Positions 48,650 to 60,182 are shown, numbered from the stretch's first letter. The stretch: 64,000 nucleotides of DNA from Primula veris (GCA_963682055.1 OY821740.1:16826814-16890813), one strand, 5' to 3'. A program made the numbers and translations. Notes: a model not told the origin generated them from the sequence alone.

Positions 48650-51600
48650 TGCTTTTTCTATCGAGTCTAGTCTGGTTTCAACCTTTGATTGATGATGGCG
48701 GCGAAGAGTATAACCTGCAACACCATAATTATGCTGTTCATAGATCACAAAAAAATAATTACTAGCAAATCAGCCGGTATACTCTCGTCTGAAGATGGGC
48801 ATTGACCATTTTTTTAATCAACGTAAAATCCCAATTTCGAGCTTATGCGAGTAAACTTCAAGACGAGGGTGACGATTTAATCAAAAGTATACTGAAACAA
48901 CTGCCCAGCTTTTTGCACAGTAAATTCCAAGGAAAAAATCTCATGCCGGAAATCAATTAAATTAAGACCACTATCATAATCCGAAATTAAGATTCATGTC
49001 GTAACATTCTAAATCAAAAGCATACTGAAAATAAGTACCCATATGGAATCTGCACCACTTGCTACAAACCAGAAAAGTTCATGCCGGACAAAAATTAAAC
49101 AAAGACAAGTATCATAATCTCTGTTCCAAATTCATCTAACGTAATGTGCTTATCATGATCACTCTATAACTTAATCAGACATCTCCAACATTTACAGATG
49201 CAAGTCACAAGGCAACTGAAAAAGTCTGGTGTGGATTACATATCACAAAGCAAATGTAATACTTTGGTTATGATGTCCAAAAAATCAACTCTAACAGCGT
49301 CTGAGTATTGCACTGAGAACCTATATTGCTCAGTGGACATGTTTCACTAATCTACTCTTCCAGATCATCATTTTCAATATATTTTTTATAAAATTTAGAA
49401 AGAACAGATGGTATTGATACTTAAAGTGGAGGTGCGGGTGGGCTCTATATATTTGGTACAACATCCAAGTTCAGCTTGTTTCTTAAGGCTTATTTACCAA
49501 TAAAATACGATATATGAAAATATAGTAATGGTTTTGGATGGGTGTATACTTTCCAATAGCTATTCGTAGACTCTCAATCATTGCGATATGTCTTCATGAT
49601 TGTTACAAACCTAAGAGCCTTTCAAGCAAAACATGTATATACCCATTTGCTAAGTGATATTGGGAGAACTTTCTGATCTAGAATAAAAAAAAACAATCTT
49701 TTGTTGCAAAAGCAATGATAAAAGTAAGTGTAAAAACTCATCCATTCCCCACTAAAAAGCCTATTAATAAGGAAGAAGAGGGGGATATATTAATTCTTGG
49801 CTTTATCAATGCCTAAACAATGTGGGACAATTCCAACACTCCCCCTTACCTGTGGGTTGGTCAATTTCCGATAAGCCCAACAAGTGTAATCAACAAACTG
49901 GGTAGAGGTGGCCCATCATACAAAACGGCTTAGCCTTGGCTCTGATACCATGTAGAAGACCGTTCATTCCCCACTAAAAGGCCTATTAGTAAGGAATGAG
50001 AAGAGCATATATTAATCGTTGGTTTTATCAATGCCTCAACGATGTGGGACTATTCCAACACTTCTGGTCAATTTCCGATAAGCCCAACGAATGCAATCAA
50101 CAAATCGGGTGGAGGTGGCCCGACGGGCTAGCCTTTGGCTCTGATACCATGTAGAAACCCACCCATTCCCCACTAAAAGGCCAATTAGTAAGGAAGGAGG
50201 GACATATATTAAGACTTGGGTTTAATAATGCTCACATGATGTGGGATAATTCCAACACTCCCCCTCACTCGTGGGTTGGTCAATTTCCCAGAAGTCCAAC
50301 GAGTGCAAACAACAAATCGGATGGAGGTGACCCATCATACTTATAACTTGGCTACCCTTTCGATGGCCCGCTCTGAGGTGACCCATCATAGCATATATTA
50401 ATCATTGGCTTTTATCAATGGCTAAACGATATGGGACAATTCCAACAATAAGGTAGCAGCAACATGAGAGTATACAATAGATATACCGGTCGGACTAATA
50501 TTAAGGAAAAGCAGAACTTGTAGGCCTAAACTACTTGTATTTTGTTGCAAAGCGGTTTTATTTTATTTTTTTGAAAACGGCAATGTAAGAGCATATTAAA
50601 TGTGTACATAATAATATAACAGAGAGATTTAGCCTAACAACTTAGTTATGAAGCAATACCATGTTGGGTGTAGCAAGATTTTGGAACAGGTTACTATGCA
50701 GGGAGTTTTAGGAAAAAACATGAATAAGCGTCAAAGGATATTATGTAAAACATACAAAATAAATAGGAAGTTCAACCTAAGAAATATAATTCTGACACAT
50801 CTTTTGTATCATTATGTTTCCGAGAAATTTTGTAACCCATTCTCAATTATGTCTAGCGCTTCTGTTTCACTCATGTTTTTGCTCTCCAGTTCCGCTTTGG
50901 TTTCTCATACCGTCTCTCGTTTTCATTTCTTAAATTGGCAACTATGGATTAAAAAAACTGCAAAAAAAGTCGTGCTGTATTTATATATGCTCGAATAATG
51001 TTAACACCAAGTAGGTGTCTTCAACCTAAGAAAATATTCCATTAATTTTCTTTGTTGGAAAGGCCAACAATAAAATAGAAAAACTGCAAAACACCAACAC
51101 GCAGCCTGTTAGGAAATAAGGTGCTTTAACCGAGGTTGAGTACAATGAGGATTTTCCCCGATAAAATCAATAAATCCTCAAATATTTCAAGAACAAATAC
51201 CCAAAAAGTAACATTGGTTTTCAATCCGGTCAACCAAATACACGCCAACTTATGCAAAAAAAAAGCTTAAAAGTTGCAACCAAACATTTCCAGAAATAAT
51301 ACCTGCCCAAGCAGTAGCTACAGATGCAATTGAAGTTAAGATTGTAAACACCACTCTGTGCCTCTCGAATATATCCTAAAACGCAATAATTCCAAAAACC
51401 GAATTAAAATAAATAAAAACCTACCAATTATAATAACTTGAATTTACATAAATACAAAAACTCCCAGTACATCCTAAATCACAATTCAAATACAAAATTA
51501 ATTAATAAAAACCCATCAACTGATACAAATATTTGAAATTTCATTAAAAAAAACTAATATATCCTAAATCCAGTAATTAAAATATTCTAAACCACAAAAA

Positions 51601-51891
51601 CTCCATATACCGAATTCAAATAAATGAAAACTCAAAAATTCAACTATACAAAACCCTGATGTATCCTAAATCACAAAAATTCCCTATAACAATTAAAAAA
51701 CATTGAAAAATGAAATATACAATAATTCCCTATACCCAATTAAAAAATCAACAAAAACCGACCAATAAAAAAACCCAAATTTTAAATAAAAAATATAAAA
51801 AAGAAAAACTAACCTTGGTGGAGAAAAAGGGGCCTTGACAAGCAGTCCATGAATTAATGACATCTTTTTTAATCCTTGGAATTGCTATTGT
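48650..51891 (-). pseudogene. small mitochondrial-type membrane protein gene, right arm copy, 5-prime truncated
   Basis: Exons on the minus strand: partial exon 1 51891-51814 (from the AIPRIKK region to FFSTK), exon 2 51375-51303 with an intact frame (DIFERHRVVFT, SIASVATAWAG) and exon 3 48714-48650. The start codon and about 14 codons of exon 1 lie outside the arm and are absent, and the exons after exon 3 are missing too. It is the complement of the left copy, which has the start but a stop in exon 2. Confidence 0.7.
49729..50447 (-). mobile_element. TRIM array with four LTRs in tandem
   Basis: LTRs of about 108-110 bp at 49729-49837, 49951-50060 and 50150-50257, and a partial one at about 50390-50447, alternate with about 90-115-bp centres. 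On the minus strand each LTR opens TGTTGGAATTGTCCCACAT (with variants) and closes TTCTACA, followed in two cases by the primer-binding site TGGTATCAGAGCC (49950-49937 and near 50149-50136). The ends TGT...ACA and a 5-bp near-duplication GTAAG/ATAAG (49724-49728, 50448-50452) mark one insertion into the right arm; the left arm shows the empty site near 46785. Confidence 0.85.
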
Positions 51892-51981
51892 AGAATTGTT
51901 TGTAAAAACCTCTAAATTAATATTTTATTAATACAAATATTCACGGTTTCACTACGTGAATATGCTTCTTCTTTTTTTTCC

Positions 51982-52016
<35 letters not shown>

Positions 52017-52440
52017 GTATATAAGTAGATTAATTCATTTATTTAGAATTTTATTCTTTATTTATAAAATATTTTGATCCTTATCAAATATGGCGGTCAA
52101 AAATAGATAATTATTGCAAATGACTATTTTGCCTCTCAAACTGGATGAGAAAAGTTAGATGACATCACCATTTTCAGTTAATTTGGACGGACGTGTACAA
52201 AATCAACTGAAACGGATAGTTTAATGTACTAATTAAATAATCTGTTAGTAATGTGTACAAAATTGCAAAAAATGCATACTAGGGTACAAAATTGCAAAAA
52301 ATGCATAGTAGTGTACGAAACTAAAAAAAACTAACAACTTATTTAGGGTTATTGACATCCACTCACAATACACTTGTTCTCATGCTTGATACATCTGTTT
52401 ACTTAAACACATACCGTTCTCATATTTGAAACATTTATTC
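51892..52440. other. AT-rich DNA with a (TA)n tract, no gene
   Basis: A (TA)n microsatellite lies at about 51985-52012. TGTACAAAATTGCAAAAAATGCATA(C/G)TA is repeated in tandem near 52255-52315. No ORF. Confidence 0.6.
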
Positions 52441-52463
52441 AAAATTAATCTAAAAAAAATAAA

Positions 52464-52810
52464 AAAATCACATCATGTTTCTACCTTGGTAAAAAGAAAA
52501 TATAAAGTGAAAGGTTTTGTAATACCACAATTGGGAGTCTTAGTCTTAGACTCTTATATAATTTTTTGCGCCAATCAAGACAAGATAATAACTGCCAAGG
52601 AATTAGTCAATAAATACCCAAAAAATCTTGGATATGATAACAAAATTTTACGTTCTAATAAATATGCCCAGGCTACCTCTAAAAGTGGATTGGCCAAGTG
52701 GTTAGGGCTTAGTGTACCCATTCGTGATCAGGGTTTGATCCATTCCTTGTTAGCCTTGGTGTACCTGCTCATGATCAGGGTTCGATCTATTCTTTGCTAC
52801 CTCTAGCGAG
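52464..52810 (+). repeat. dispersed repeat with SINE-like tRNA-derived part, copy 1
   Basis: Shares about 220 bp (ACATCATGTTTCTAC...CCAGGCTACCTC) with 53610-53825. The joined SINE-like part has an A-box TGGCCAAGTGG at 52691-52701 and a B-box-like GGTTTGATCC at 52732-52741, followed by a duplicated tail with a second B-box (GGTTCGATC) near 52779. The spacing of about 30 nt is right for a Pol III promoter of a tRNA-derived SINE. The open frame through it is not a gene. Confidence 0.6.
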
Positions 52811-52963
52811 TAATTTTTTCATTTATTTTTAAAAAAAAGATGTCCGAGCCAGTTTGAGGCTTTAAGTAAAATCAGACCAAACTGAGTATTACAGAAACAA
52901 ACAAATGGTTCGGTGTATCTTCAAGAACGTTAAGAGCAAATGGAGTAACAAAAGCACTGCTGG

Positions 52964-53354
52964 CTCTATCTATAGTATTAGTTTATATCAACACCTCTTA
53001 TAAAGTCTTTGAAACAAATATTTACAAAAAAACCCTTTAATTACACAAATTGCAAATAAAGTAAATACTGATTACATACAGAACGCAAAATAAAACTGTT
53101 ATTTTACGTTAACTGTCATCTCACTTTCAAATTCATTTGGCTATTCTATGTTTATCTCTCCTGTTCTCTTCCTAACTCTCCAATATTTTTATTATTCCAG
53201 GTATGAAAACTTCCTTTTTTTTTTTGCAATAATAATATTATTATTAATTTATGTGATTTCAGTTTTATGGTTGTCAAGTTCATATTCAATTTAATTAGTA
53301 TCTATGAATATAGGGCACCGTCACACCAACGTATCGCGTGGGCAGAGCCGCTAG
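52964..53354 (+). mobile_element. possible short non-autonomous Helitron
   Basis: Begins TCTATCTATAGTATTA and ends GGGCAGAGCCGCTAG before T, which recalls the TC...CTRR ends of plant Helitrons with a GC-rich terminal region (ACGTATCGCGTGGGC). The terminal hairpin is poor and the target A/T rule could not be confirmed. It lies between the two SINE-bearing repeats. Confidence 0.3.
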
Positions 53355-53604
53355 TGTTACTTTATGTCAGGACAAATGCATCATAAAACTAAAAACCCAA
53401 GGAAACCAGTCACGAGAACGAAAATTTTGACAAGAAAACGACCTAAAAGTCGGGGAAACATGGTTCTGTCCCTGCTAGAAGTTTCCTATTTAATACGAGT
53501 AGCAAGTATTTAGCTACCCAGACCCTCTGGAAAATAGTTGACGAATATAAGGAATCCAACTTCTAATTCACCAAGATTGCTTTCTAATGATTAAAAAAAA
53601 AATG

Positions 53605-53895
53605 ACATCATGTTTCTACAATTTAGTAAAAAGAAAATCTGAAGTGAAAGGTTTTGTAATACCACAATTGGAGTCTTAGTCTTAGACTCTTACATAATTA
53701 TCTGCGCCAATCAAGACAAGATAATAACTGCCAAGGAATTAGTTAATAAATAACCACAAAATCTTGGATATGATAACAAAATTGTACGTTCTAATAAATA
53801 TGCCCAGGCTACCTCCAAAAGTGGATTGGCCAAGTGGTTAGGGCTTTAGTGTGCTCGCTCGTGATCAGGGTTCGATCCATTCGAACCCTGATGAG
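53605..53895 (+). repeat. dispersed repeat with SINE-like tRNA-derived part, copy 2
   Basis: Second copy of the 52464 repeat. A-box TGGCCAAGTGG at 53827-53837 and a perfect B-box GGTTCGATCC at 53869-53878. The B-box is part of a hairpin, because ATCAGGGTTCGA (53864 onward) is followed by TTCGAACCCTGAT. Confidence 0.6.
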
Positions 53896-54450
53896 AAGTC
53901 CATATAAAAGTGTAACTCATGCACAGATGAAATTGAAATTCAGATTTGCCTCTCACGACTATTAGAATTATTTTTATGAGTATTCATATGCGTATATATC
54001 TACATGTACGTATGTATATGGCATCCGTCTCTACAAACAGAACGCGTAAAATTGCATATACAAACAAAACTTAATTATCTGATCCAGCTCTTTAGTTAAC
54101 ACTTGGTTGAATTGGGTTTCGCTCACTCCATCCCAGGATAAACATAAAAATTAGCAAGATGTGGAACTTTTAAAATTAAGACCGTCTTGAAAACCAAAAA
54201 GAAGGAAGTGTATGCAACTATTGACCAAGACAGCAGCTTCAATGCTTAACCAAAAAATTACTATTTCACTCTACTTGTTTTCACTTAGGCTGGAACTTAT
54301 TATCAGTAACTTTTTAAAAGTTTCATAAAATATATAGCTTTAAAGATATTGCCGAATCTTATGACTTACAGTTTATAGTAGACAAAAAAAATGTCATAAA
54401 TGATAAAAAGTAAAACAACTAAAAGTAAACACAAGGCTCTGATAATAGCT
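53896..54450. other. no gene seen
   Basis: AT-rich intergenic DNA between the second SINE-bearing repeat and the Argonaute pseudogene. Confidence 0.55.
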
Positions 54451-55105
54451 AAAGATGATGATCTGAGATGGTTTTTGGCCATTGCTGGTCTCATAGAAGT
54501 CCTGAAATAGTTCTCTGCAGCATTATTATCAAAACCATTACTTCGACAAGTATAATAGCAAACAAAAATTATTATTATTTAATTTTTATTTTCTGCAATC
54601 CACTTTTAAGTTTTTTCGTACAACCTTCAGTCACAATACTGGTAATAATGTAGTACCTCATAATGATATCAAGGTACAGCTGCTCAATACCTTGATATCA
54701 ACGGCCAAGATCGAGATCCGACAACTTAGAACAGCTAATGGAAAGCATAACTTAACTACCATGCACCTCGTATAGATTTTGAAACAGATACTATCTAAAA
54801 TTAAATTATTACATCAAAATTACCGCGGCTATAGATGGTATATCTGATCGACCAGGGGGGCCATGAGAGACATCCATTCCCAAAATCATTGTTGGTGTAT
54901 TTTGAATCAAGGGAATATTAGAGGCTTGCTCTATGGCTAACAAGGAATTTATCCCTCCAAGCTAAAAAGGATAATCAAATCAAAATTAACCGGACATGTG
55001 AGATCAATCCATTGCTAAAAAGAATAGAAGAAAAAAGGGTGAAATAAATCAGTTGACAGTCTACGTAATCTGGGGTTTGAACCCAAACTCCATCTGATCC
55101 TAGTA

Positions 55106-55284
55106 CTTTCAATTGCAACACTAACGGTCCCCATAATTTCAGTGGAATTTCCTCTTGTATAGTCCCCAGAAATTTAAAATAAATTGTGAAATAGTTCTCT
55201 TGTATAAAACTAGTGGTCCCATAAGAAGGGACCACCGTCATAACTTACTGTAATTATGGGGACCAATCCTGTTGCAATTGAAAG
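55106..55284. mobile_element. 179-bp foldback MITE in an Argonaute pseudogene intron
   Basis: CTTTCAATTGCAACACTAAC at the left is mirrored by a right end that reads CTTTCAATTGCAACAGGATT on the other strand, and GGTCCCCATAATT(T/A)CAG continues the inverted repeat to about 37 bp. Flanking TA/TA may be the target duplication. It is related to the repeat at 1796-2130. Confidence 0.75.
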
Positions 55285-55940
55285 TAAAGGACCACTGGTG
55301 TAATTTACTCAAATGATAATGACCAATAATGTTGCAAATGAAACAATGGGCTACTAAACCAAAGTATAGCAATAAGTTTGGGAATCACTACAGTAATTAA
55401 ACCGAAGAAAGTTAACCAATCCCACAACAGAAATACCTTCGAGTTGATTTTAAGAAGGACATTTGTAAGATAGCGGTCAGTGATCTTCAAATGACATAAG
55501 CATTGAGTGGCAATGCCATAGTCGCTTAGACTTTTTCTCTTCCAAGGTCGTGGACAAAATTGAATAAATTGTAGAGTAACTAAAAATAAATAAATAAATA
55601 TATATATATATATATAATAACAAGTTAATGAAAGAAGTACCATAAAGATCCGAATTTTTCTGCTCTGGCAAGACGCAAAGAAGCAATTCGGGAAGCAACA
55701 CGAATTACAGGACTAAACCTTCTATTATGTGGATCCTCCTCCATTAATGAAAATGGACGTTCAATATGCTGAAGTAAATGGAAAAACAAAGATTGTCAAT
55801 GAAACTTTATATATAAGAAAAAGGCATCCCGGGGAGAAACTAAATAGAGGGCTAACTTACCATGCCTTTTTTCCTTCCACAGTCAATAAGCTCTCGAGAA
55901 AGATGGCTTATATCACACTGAGCAGAGAAGTTAATAACCG

Positions 55941-56123
55941 TCAGGGGGAAGCTAAGTGGTACGATCGGGTGCCACGGCACCCACCATAATTTTAGAAATC
56001 CCAAGTGACGCAATTTTTTTTTAGTACAATTTCTTTTTAGGTGTAGATTTGGCACCCCCATAAAAATATGTTACTTGTACATATATTTTGGCACCCCCCA
56101 TTTACACATCCTGGCTTCGCTCC
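55941..56123. mobile_element. 183-bp element inserted in an Argonaute pseudogene exon
   Basis: It splits the codons for IDRWAV and INFSAQ. The flanks carry a 9-bp duplication with one mismatch (TAATAACCG at 55932-55940, TGATAACCG at 56124-56132). The ends TCAGGGGGAAGCTAAG and, on the other strand, GGAGCGAAGCCAGG are roughly inverted. It contains GGGGGTGCCA-type motifs. The 9-bp duplication suggests a Mutator-like MITE. Confidence 0.65.
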
Positions 56124-57047
56124 TGATAACCGCCCAGCGGTCTATTCAGACAGGTTTCAAGAATTGCTACTGAAAAAGATATTAAAAAAATAATAATAAC
56201 TAGTTGAAGACTTGCAGTGTGATACATGTAAACTAAAACAGAACAAAGAATGTGAAGTTCAATAACTGTTTTTATTGCTTAAGAAAGAACATATTAAAGG
56301 ATGCAAGAGAACCATAAACCATGAAGAGATAATCACAAGCGTACCTTGTTTTTAAAATTCCATCTCCCGTTACTTGGTAGACAATATTCGTCTTTTCCAA
56401 CCTTCAGCTGCAAGTTTAATAGAAAGATAAAAACGAAAAGAAAAAAGCTTATTCACTGGCAGGCTGCAAAAACAGACTAAGACATTTACCTTTGGTGCCT
56501 CAAGAACACGGCTATCAACTTGGGAAAGCTTCTGGTCGATAGTAAATCCACAAGTAGCAAGAAGAGGCTCATCATCGTATCGAAAGTTCCTTATAGCCTA
56601 CATTACAAATTGTATAAATTGAAAACTTAAAAATCTAAAAAGAAAAACAATTGAATTAATGATGGAAAAAGCTTGCTTATATCAGTCACTATCTTCATCT
56701 GCTCTGGCGGCTTTTGTCTCGCCTGTTCAAGTAAAGACGCTTTTTATATTGAAGATAGTGATCCTGTGTAACGTCGAAGTGAGACGAGGCTACAAAGCTG
56801 GAATAAGGGTAGAAAACCTGAAATTAATTAGGGAAAGGGCGTCTCTTTATACGGGATGGGAACACCGTCAAGAAAGAGAAACATATTAATACCTCTAAAG
56901 GGAGAAAATTGGGTCGATTAGGTTTGCCAACGTCAATACATGGGTAGAAAGCAGAATAACTAAGTGCAATATTACATGCTTTGTGTAATAATCGTACACA
57001 TTGGTCTCCAGAGTCTCGTCTCCACCATCACTCTTCTTCACTTTCAT

Positions 57048-59259
57048 CGGAAAACTTCAGTAACGAATGAGAGATATTTATTATAAATAGTACGAATATT
57101 ACTCAAAAATAAAAATGGGTATTTAGTCCTATGACTCATATAATGTACGGTGTTCTAAAAGAAATATTATACTAAATATATTATTAATATTATGGGCAGG
57201 TTTAGTACTATTATGTAAATTATTGTTTTGTATCATTTTACTCGTTTTTGTATTATAATTGTAGAAATAAAGTGACCGGCGTTATGAGACAATATTGAAC
57301 AAGGTGTTATAAATTCGGAAAAAAAATTTCAGTTTAATATTTTTGTGATTAAAGAAGCTACAGAAGTCAGAAAATTACGATATTTATATTTTCAGAAAGT
57401 TTGAAGAATTTCCAACAAATTTTAATCACAAAGTTTTCGGAAATTCTATCATCTTTGAGCTATAAAGATTCGGACTATGAATGAAAAAAAAATTAACAAA
57501 AAGAAAATAAAAAATAAAATAGCCGTTCAAAGTCATAAATTTCAAGCTCTCCAAATTCATAAATGTCAGAGCTTTAAATGTCAAAAAAATTGTCACGGGG
57601 TTTAAAAGTATTCTCTGTTACGTTATCACATGCAGAAGAAGAAAAGAAAAAAAACAGAGCTGCTAACTGTTGATCTACAGTTTTATTGAAAAAGCAACGG
57701 ATTCGTCATGCGCACTGCGCTATAAATTGATGTCATAGCAAACGAAAAAAAAAAGGAGAAAAAAGAGGAAAAGAAAAAAACAGAGAGAAGAAAAAAAAAT
57801 CAATAGTTGAGAAATGTAATAGTTTCATGATTTGCATTACTACACGGTTCCTCTCCATTCGGTATTTGTAATATTTTGTATCACCATTCTATCCTTTTTT
57901 AATTAATATGTTTAAATTTTATTATTATGTATTGTTTCTTATTATTATGTTAGTTTGATATTAATAAAAGGTTTAGGGAGTAATGCCCGACTTTTTATTA
58001 AAACGTTTGTATTAACGATGATTACGTGTTTTTTACATAAAAGAAATTCATCAATAATAATGGTTATTTATTATTAAGAAAAGTTTGTTGTTATTGTGTT
58101 TATCAAGTTTTGACTAATTATCGACAAAATTACTTTTGACACATTTAGTACTTAGTAAGAAAATTCTTTAATTTTCAAGCTAGTTTAATATTCTTATATA
58201 ATAAACATAGCTCATGTTCTACTAGTTATTATCACATGTTTGTAAAGATTAGACTAGTTTTATAAATGTGGAGATTTTTTAAAAAAATCATCATTAATAT
58301 AAATATTTTAATAGAAGTGCCGGTTAATACTGTCCCGAAAACTTTTATCTCTAAAACTAAAAACAAAACACTATTAATCATTAATAAAAATATGTGTTTT
58401 GTTCTCTAATTTTAAGCTTCGAGTATTATAAAAAGGCCTTCTAAGTTATAAAAAAATTATTAAAATGTTCATAATTGTGAGATTGTTACAGTTTACCCCG
58501 TTAATATTTTATTTTCTTTCGCAGCACTTTCGTTTTGAAGTAACTTAAATAAATTACTTGTGTACGATATAATTGAGTTATCCCGAGAAGTTAGTACTCA
58601 ACTAGCACCTAAATTTGGATGGGTTTTTAGAAGAGACACTCGTCTAGACACAAATTAGACGGCGTTTAGCGGTAAGCGAAGCCTACAAGCTTAATCGATC
58701 ATTTAATAATTATCTACCAATCCTTTTTTAGACATAAAATAATCTCAGTTTATTGTACTCGGCCTTCTAATAATCTAACTAAAAACTTGTTCAAATGAGA
58801 TTCTCAGTCCGGAAATTTAACAGTTCAAAACAATTGTCCACACATTTCCTGAGGATTAGAAATTGATTAAATCCAAGATGTGAATAATTGAGATCGAGGT
58901 ACAAGAACAAAATTATACTTAATAAATTCTCAAATCAGCTCCCAGAAACCTCAAGTTTATGAAAGATGGTGTCAAAAGAGCTGTGGACAGAGTAAATTAC
59001 CTATTCTGAAGTGTTTACTCATAATTATTATTCTATGTTTTTGTTAAATGAAACACTATATTTGTTAGTTTACTTATAATTATTATTCTATGTTTTTGTT
59101 AAACGAAACACTATATTTGTTAGTTTAGAATATATTGATTGTTTTGCCTGTTTCATTGGATTTTTATATTTAAAATCTTGTTCATATTGAAGTGTTTAAC
59201 ATGAAATATTGTATATATTAAAAACAGCCATAAAAAAACAAAAAGGTGGTTCCATATAA
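57048..59259. other. no gene seen; 57-bp tandem duplication at about 59021-59130
   Basis: AT-rich DNA upstream of the Argonaute relic. The unit ATAATTATTATTCTATGTTT...AACACTATATTTGTTAGTTTA is repeated twice in tandem. No ORF or RNA gene recognised. Confidence 0.6.
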
Positions 59260-59612
59260 ACGCAAATTAGTGGATTCTCCTACGCGTACGAAGGCGGTAA
59301 TCAAACGCCTTAAAAGCATTTATCACCGCCTTAATTGCAGTACCTATGAAGACGGTAAACAAACGTCTTTAAAACTATCAAACCGCCGTATTTGAATTAT
59401 GTATTAAGGCGGTACAAAAGCGCCTTCAAACAGAGCCATAACCGCCTTCTTCTTTCGAGATGCTTGTTAAGCGCCTCAAGGGCTTTTGCAACGCAGGTAT
59501 TGCCGACGCTTTACAAACCGCCCTATGAAGCGCCTCAAAAGGCTTTAGAGGCGCTTATATGGCTTTTCGAGGCGTTTCACAAGCGCCTTAATTGATATGT
59601 TTTTCTGTAGTG
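59260..59612. mobile_element. terminal part of a CACTA transposon with AAGGCG subterminal repeats
   Basis: The right terminus reads TGATATGTTTTTCTGTAGTG, i.e. CACTACAGAAAAA on the other strand, the standard CACTA end, followed by TTG. The preceding 340 bp carry more than a dozen GGCGGT, AAGGCG, CGCCTT and GAGGCG motifs in both orientations, typical of the subterminal transposase-binding array. The other end was not found. The 67-codon frame in it (59392-59595) is a by-product of the repeats. Confidence 0.75.
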
Positions 59613-60182
59613 TTGTAAATATTCATTCGCGGCTGAGAGGGATAAAGAAGTAGATTTCACATAGTTTAGCGCTTTTAAGTTTTTCGGCCAAAATAATAAA
59701 AAAAAAACTGAACTTTAATACTCGCCAATGAAGTACATTGACCGGTCTTAATGTGTCTTGTGATGACTCTCACTACAAGCCAAAATGTTCTATTACACCA
59801 TCACATGGCCCTATCATACCTAGTATCTTAGAGCATGCGCATCCGTTATCTTACAATTTTTTTCATATTTAACTTAATTAGCATCACTTTTATATTTTTA
59901 GGATAACAGTTTAATTTTATACATTTTTCAGCTTTCCTATCAAATTTATTATCATAACTAAATATTACTATATTTTAATATACTTCTATCAATTTTTTTC
60001 AACCCAAATTAATTTACTAGAACAATCACATTACATAACTTACAAGTTTTCTCGTATTTAAAGTAAAAAGTATACTTTTACAACTTATAAGTAAACGTTT
60101 TGCTTTATACAAATTATAAGTTTTTTTTTATCAATTTCTCTATTAAAATTATACAACTCATCTTTTTGTTATTTTATTAATT

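Larger units (their letters stand above)
48606..51891. repeat. right arm of the large inverted repeat
   Basis: Reverse complement of 45312-47893. It is longer because a 719-bp TRIM array (49729-50447) is inserted. The similarity stops at 51891 within exon 1. Confidence 0.92.
54451..57047 (-). pseudogene. AGO: AGO4/6-clade Argonaute pseudogene, partial
   Basis: Exon relics in coding order: 57047-56893 (NVYDYYTKH, PAZ region), 56797-56681 (LCSLVSLRRYT, ASLLEQARQKPPEQMK), 56597-56490 (FRYDDEPLLATCGFTI, KLSQVDSRVLEAPK), 56407-56345 (LKVGKDEYCLPSNGRWNF), 56166-55861 (INFSAQCDISHLSREL), 55768-55641 (LLLCVLPEQKNSDLYG), 55549-55437 (LSDYGIATQCLC, DRYLTNVLLKINSK), 54961-54824 (LLAIEQAS, TMILGMDVSHGPPGRSDIPS, with the first catalytic Asp of PIWI), about 54727-54675 (VVGSRSWPLISRY) and 54514-54451 (RELFQDFYETSNGQKPSQII). 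Live genes of this clade load 24-nt siRNAs for RNA-directed DNA methylation. Breaks: one missing base after YYTKH, three nonsense codons (before ASLLEQ, before IDRWAV, after SRY), a deletion with frameshift in 55768-55641, damaged splice sites and an inserted element. The N-terminal and C-terminal parts are absent. Confidence 0.93.

Noticed and set aside
51900..51990. A second AAACCTCT-type element (GTAAAAACCTCTAAATTAATA)
   Set aside because: Only one possible end is visible and no inverted partner was found.
52688..52745. A tRNA gene
   Set aside because: A- and B-boxes are present, but no cloverleaf with acceptor stem and anticodon arm can be drawn, so a SINE-like tRNA-derived sequence fits better.
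52426..52806. 126-codon ORF across the SINE-bearing repeat
   Set aside because: The second copy of the repeat breaks the frame, and the frame runs into tRNA-derived sequence; no homology recognised.
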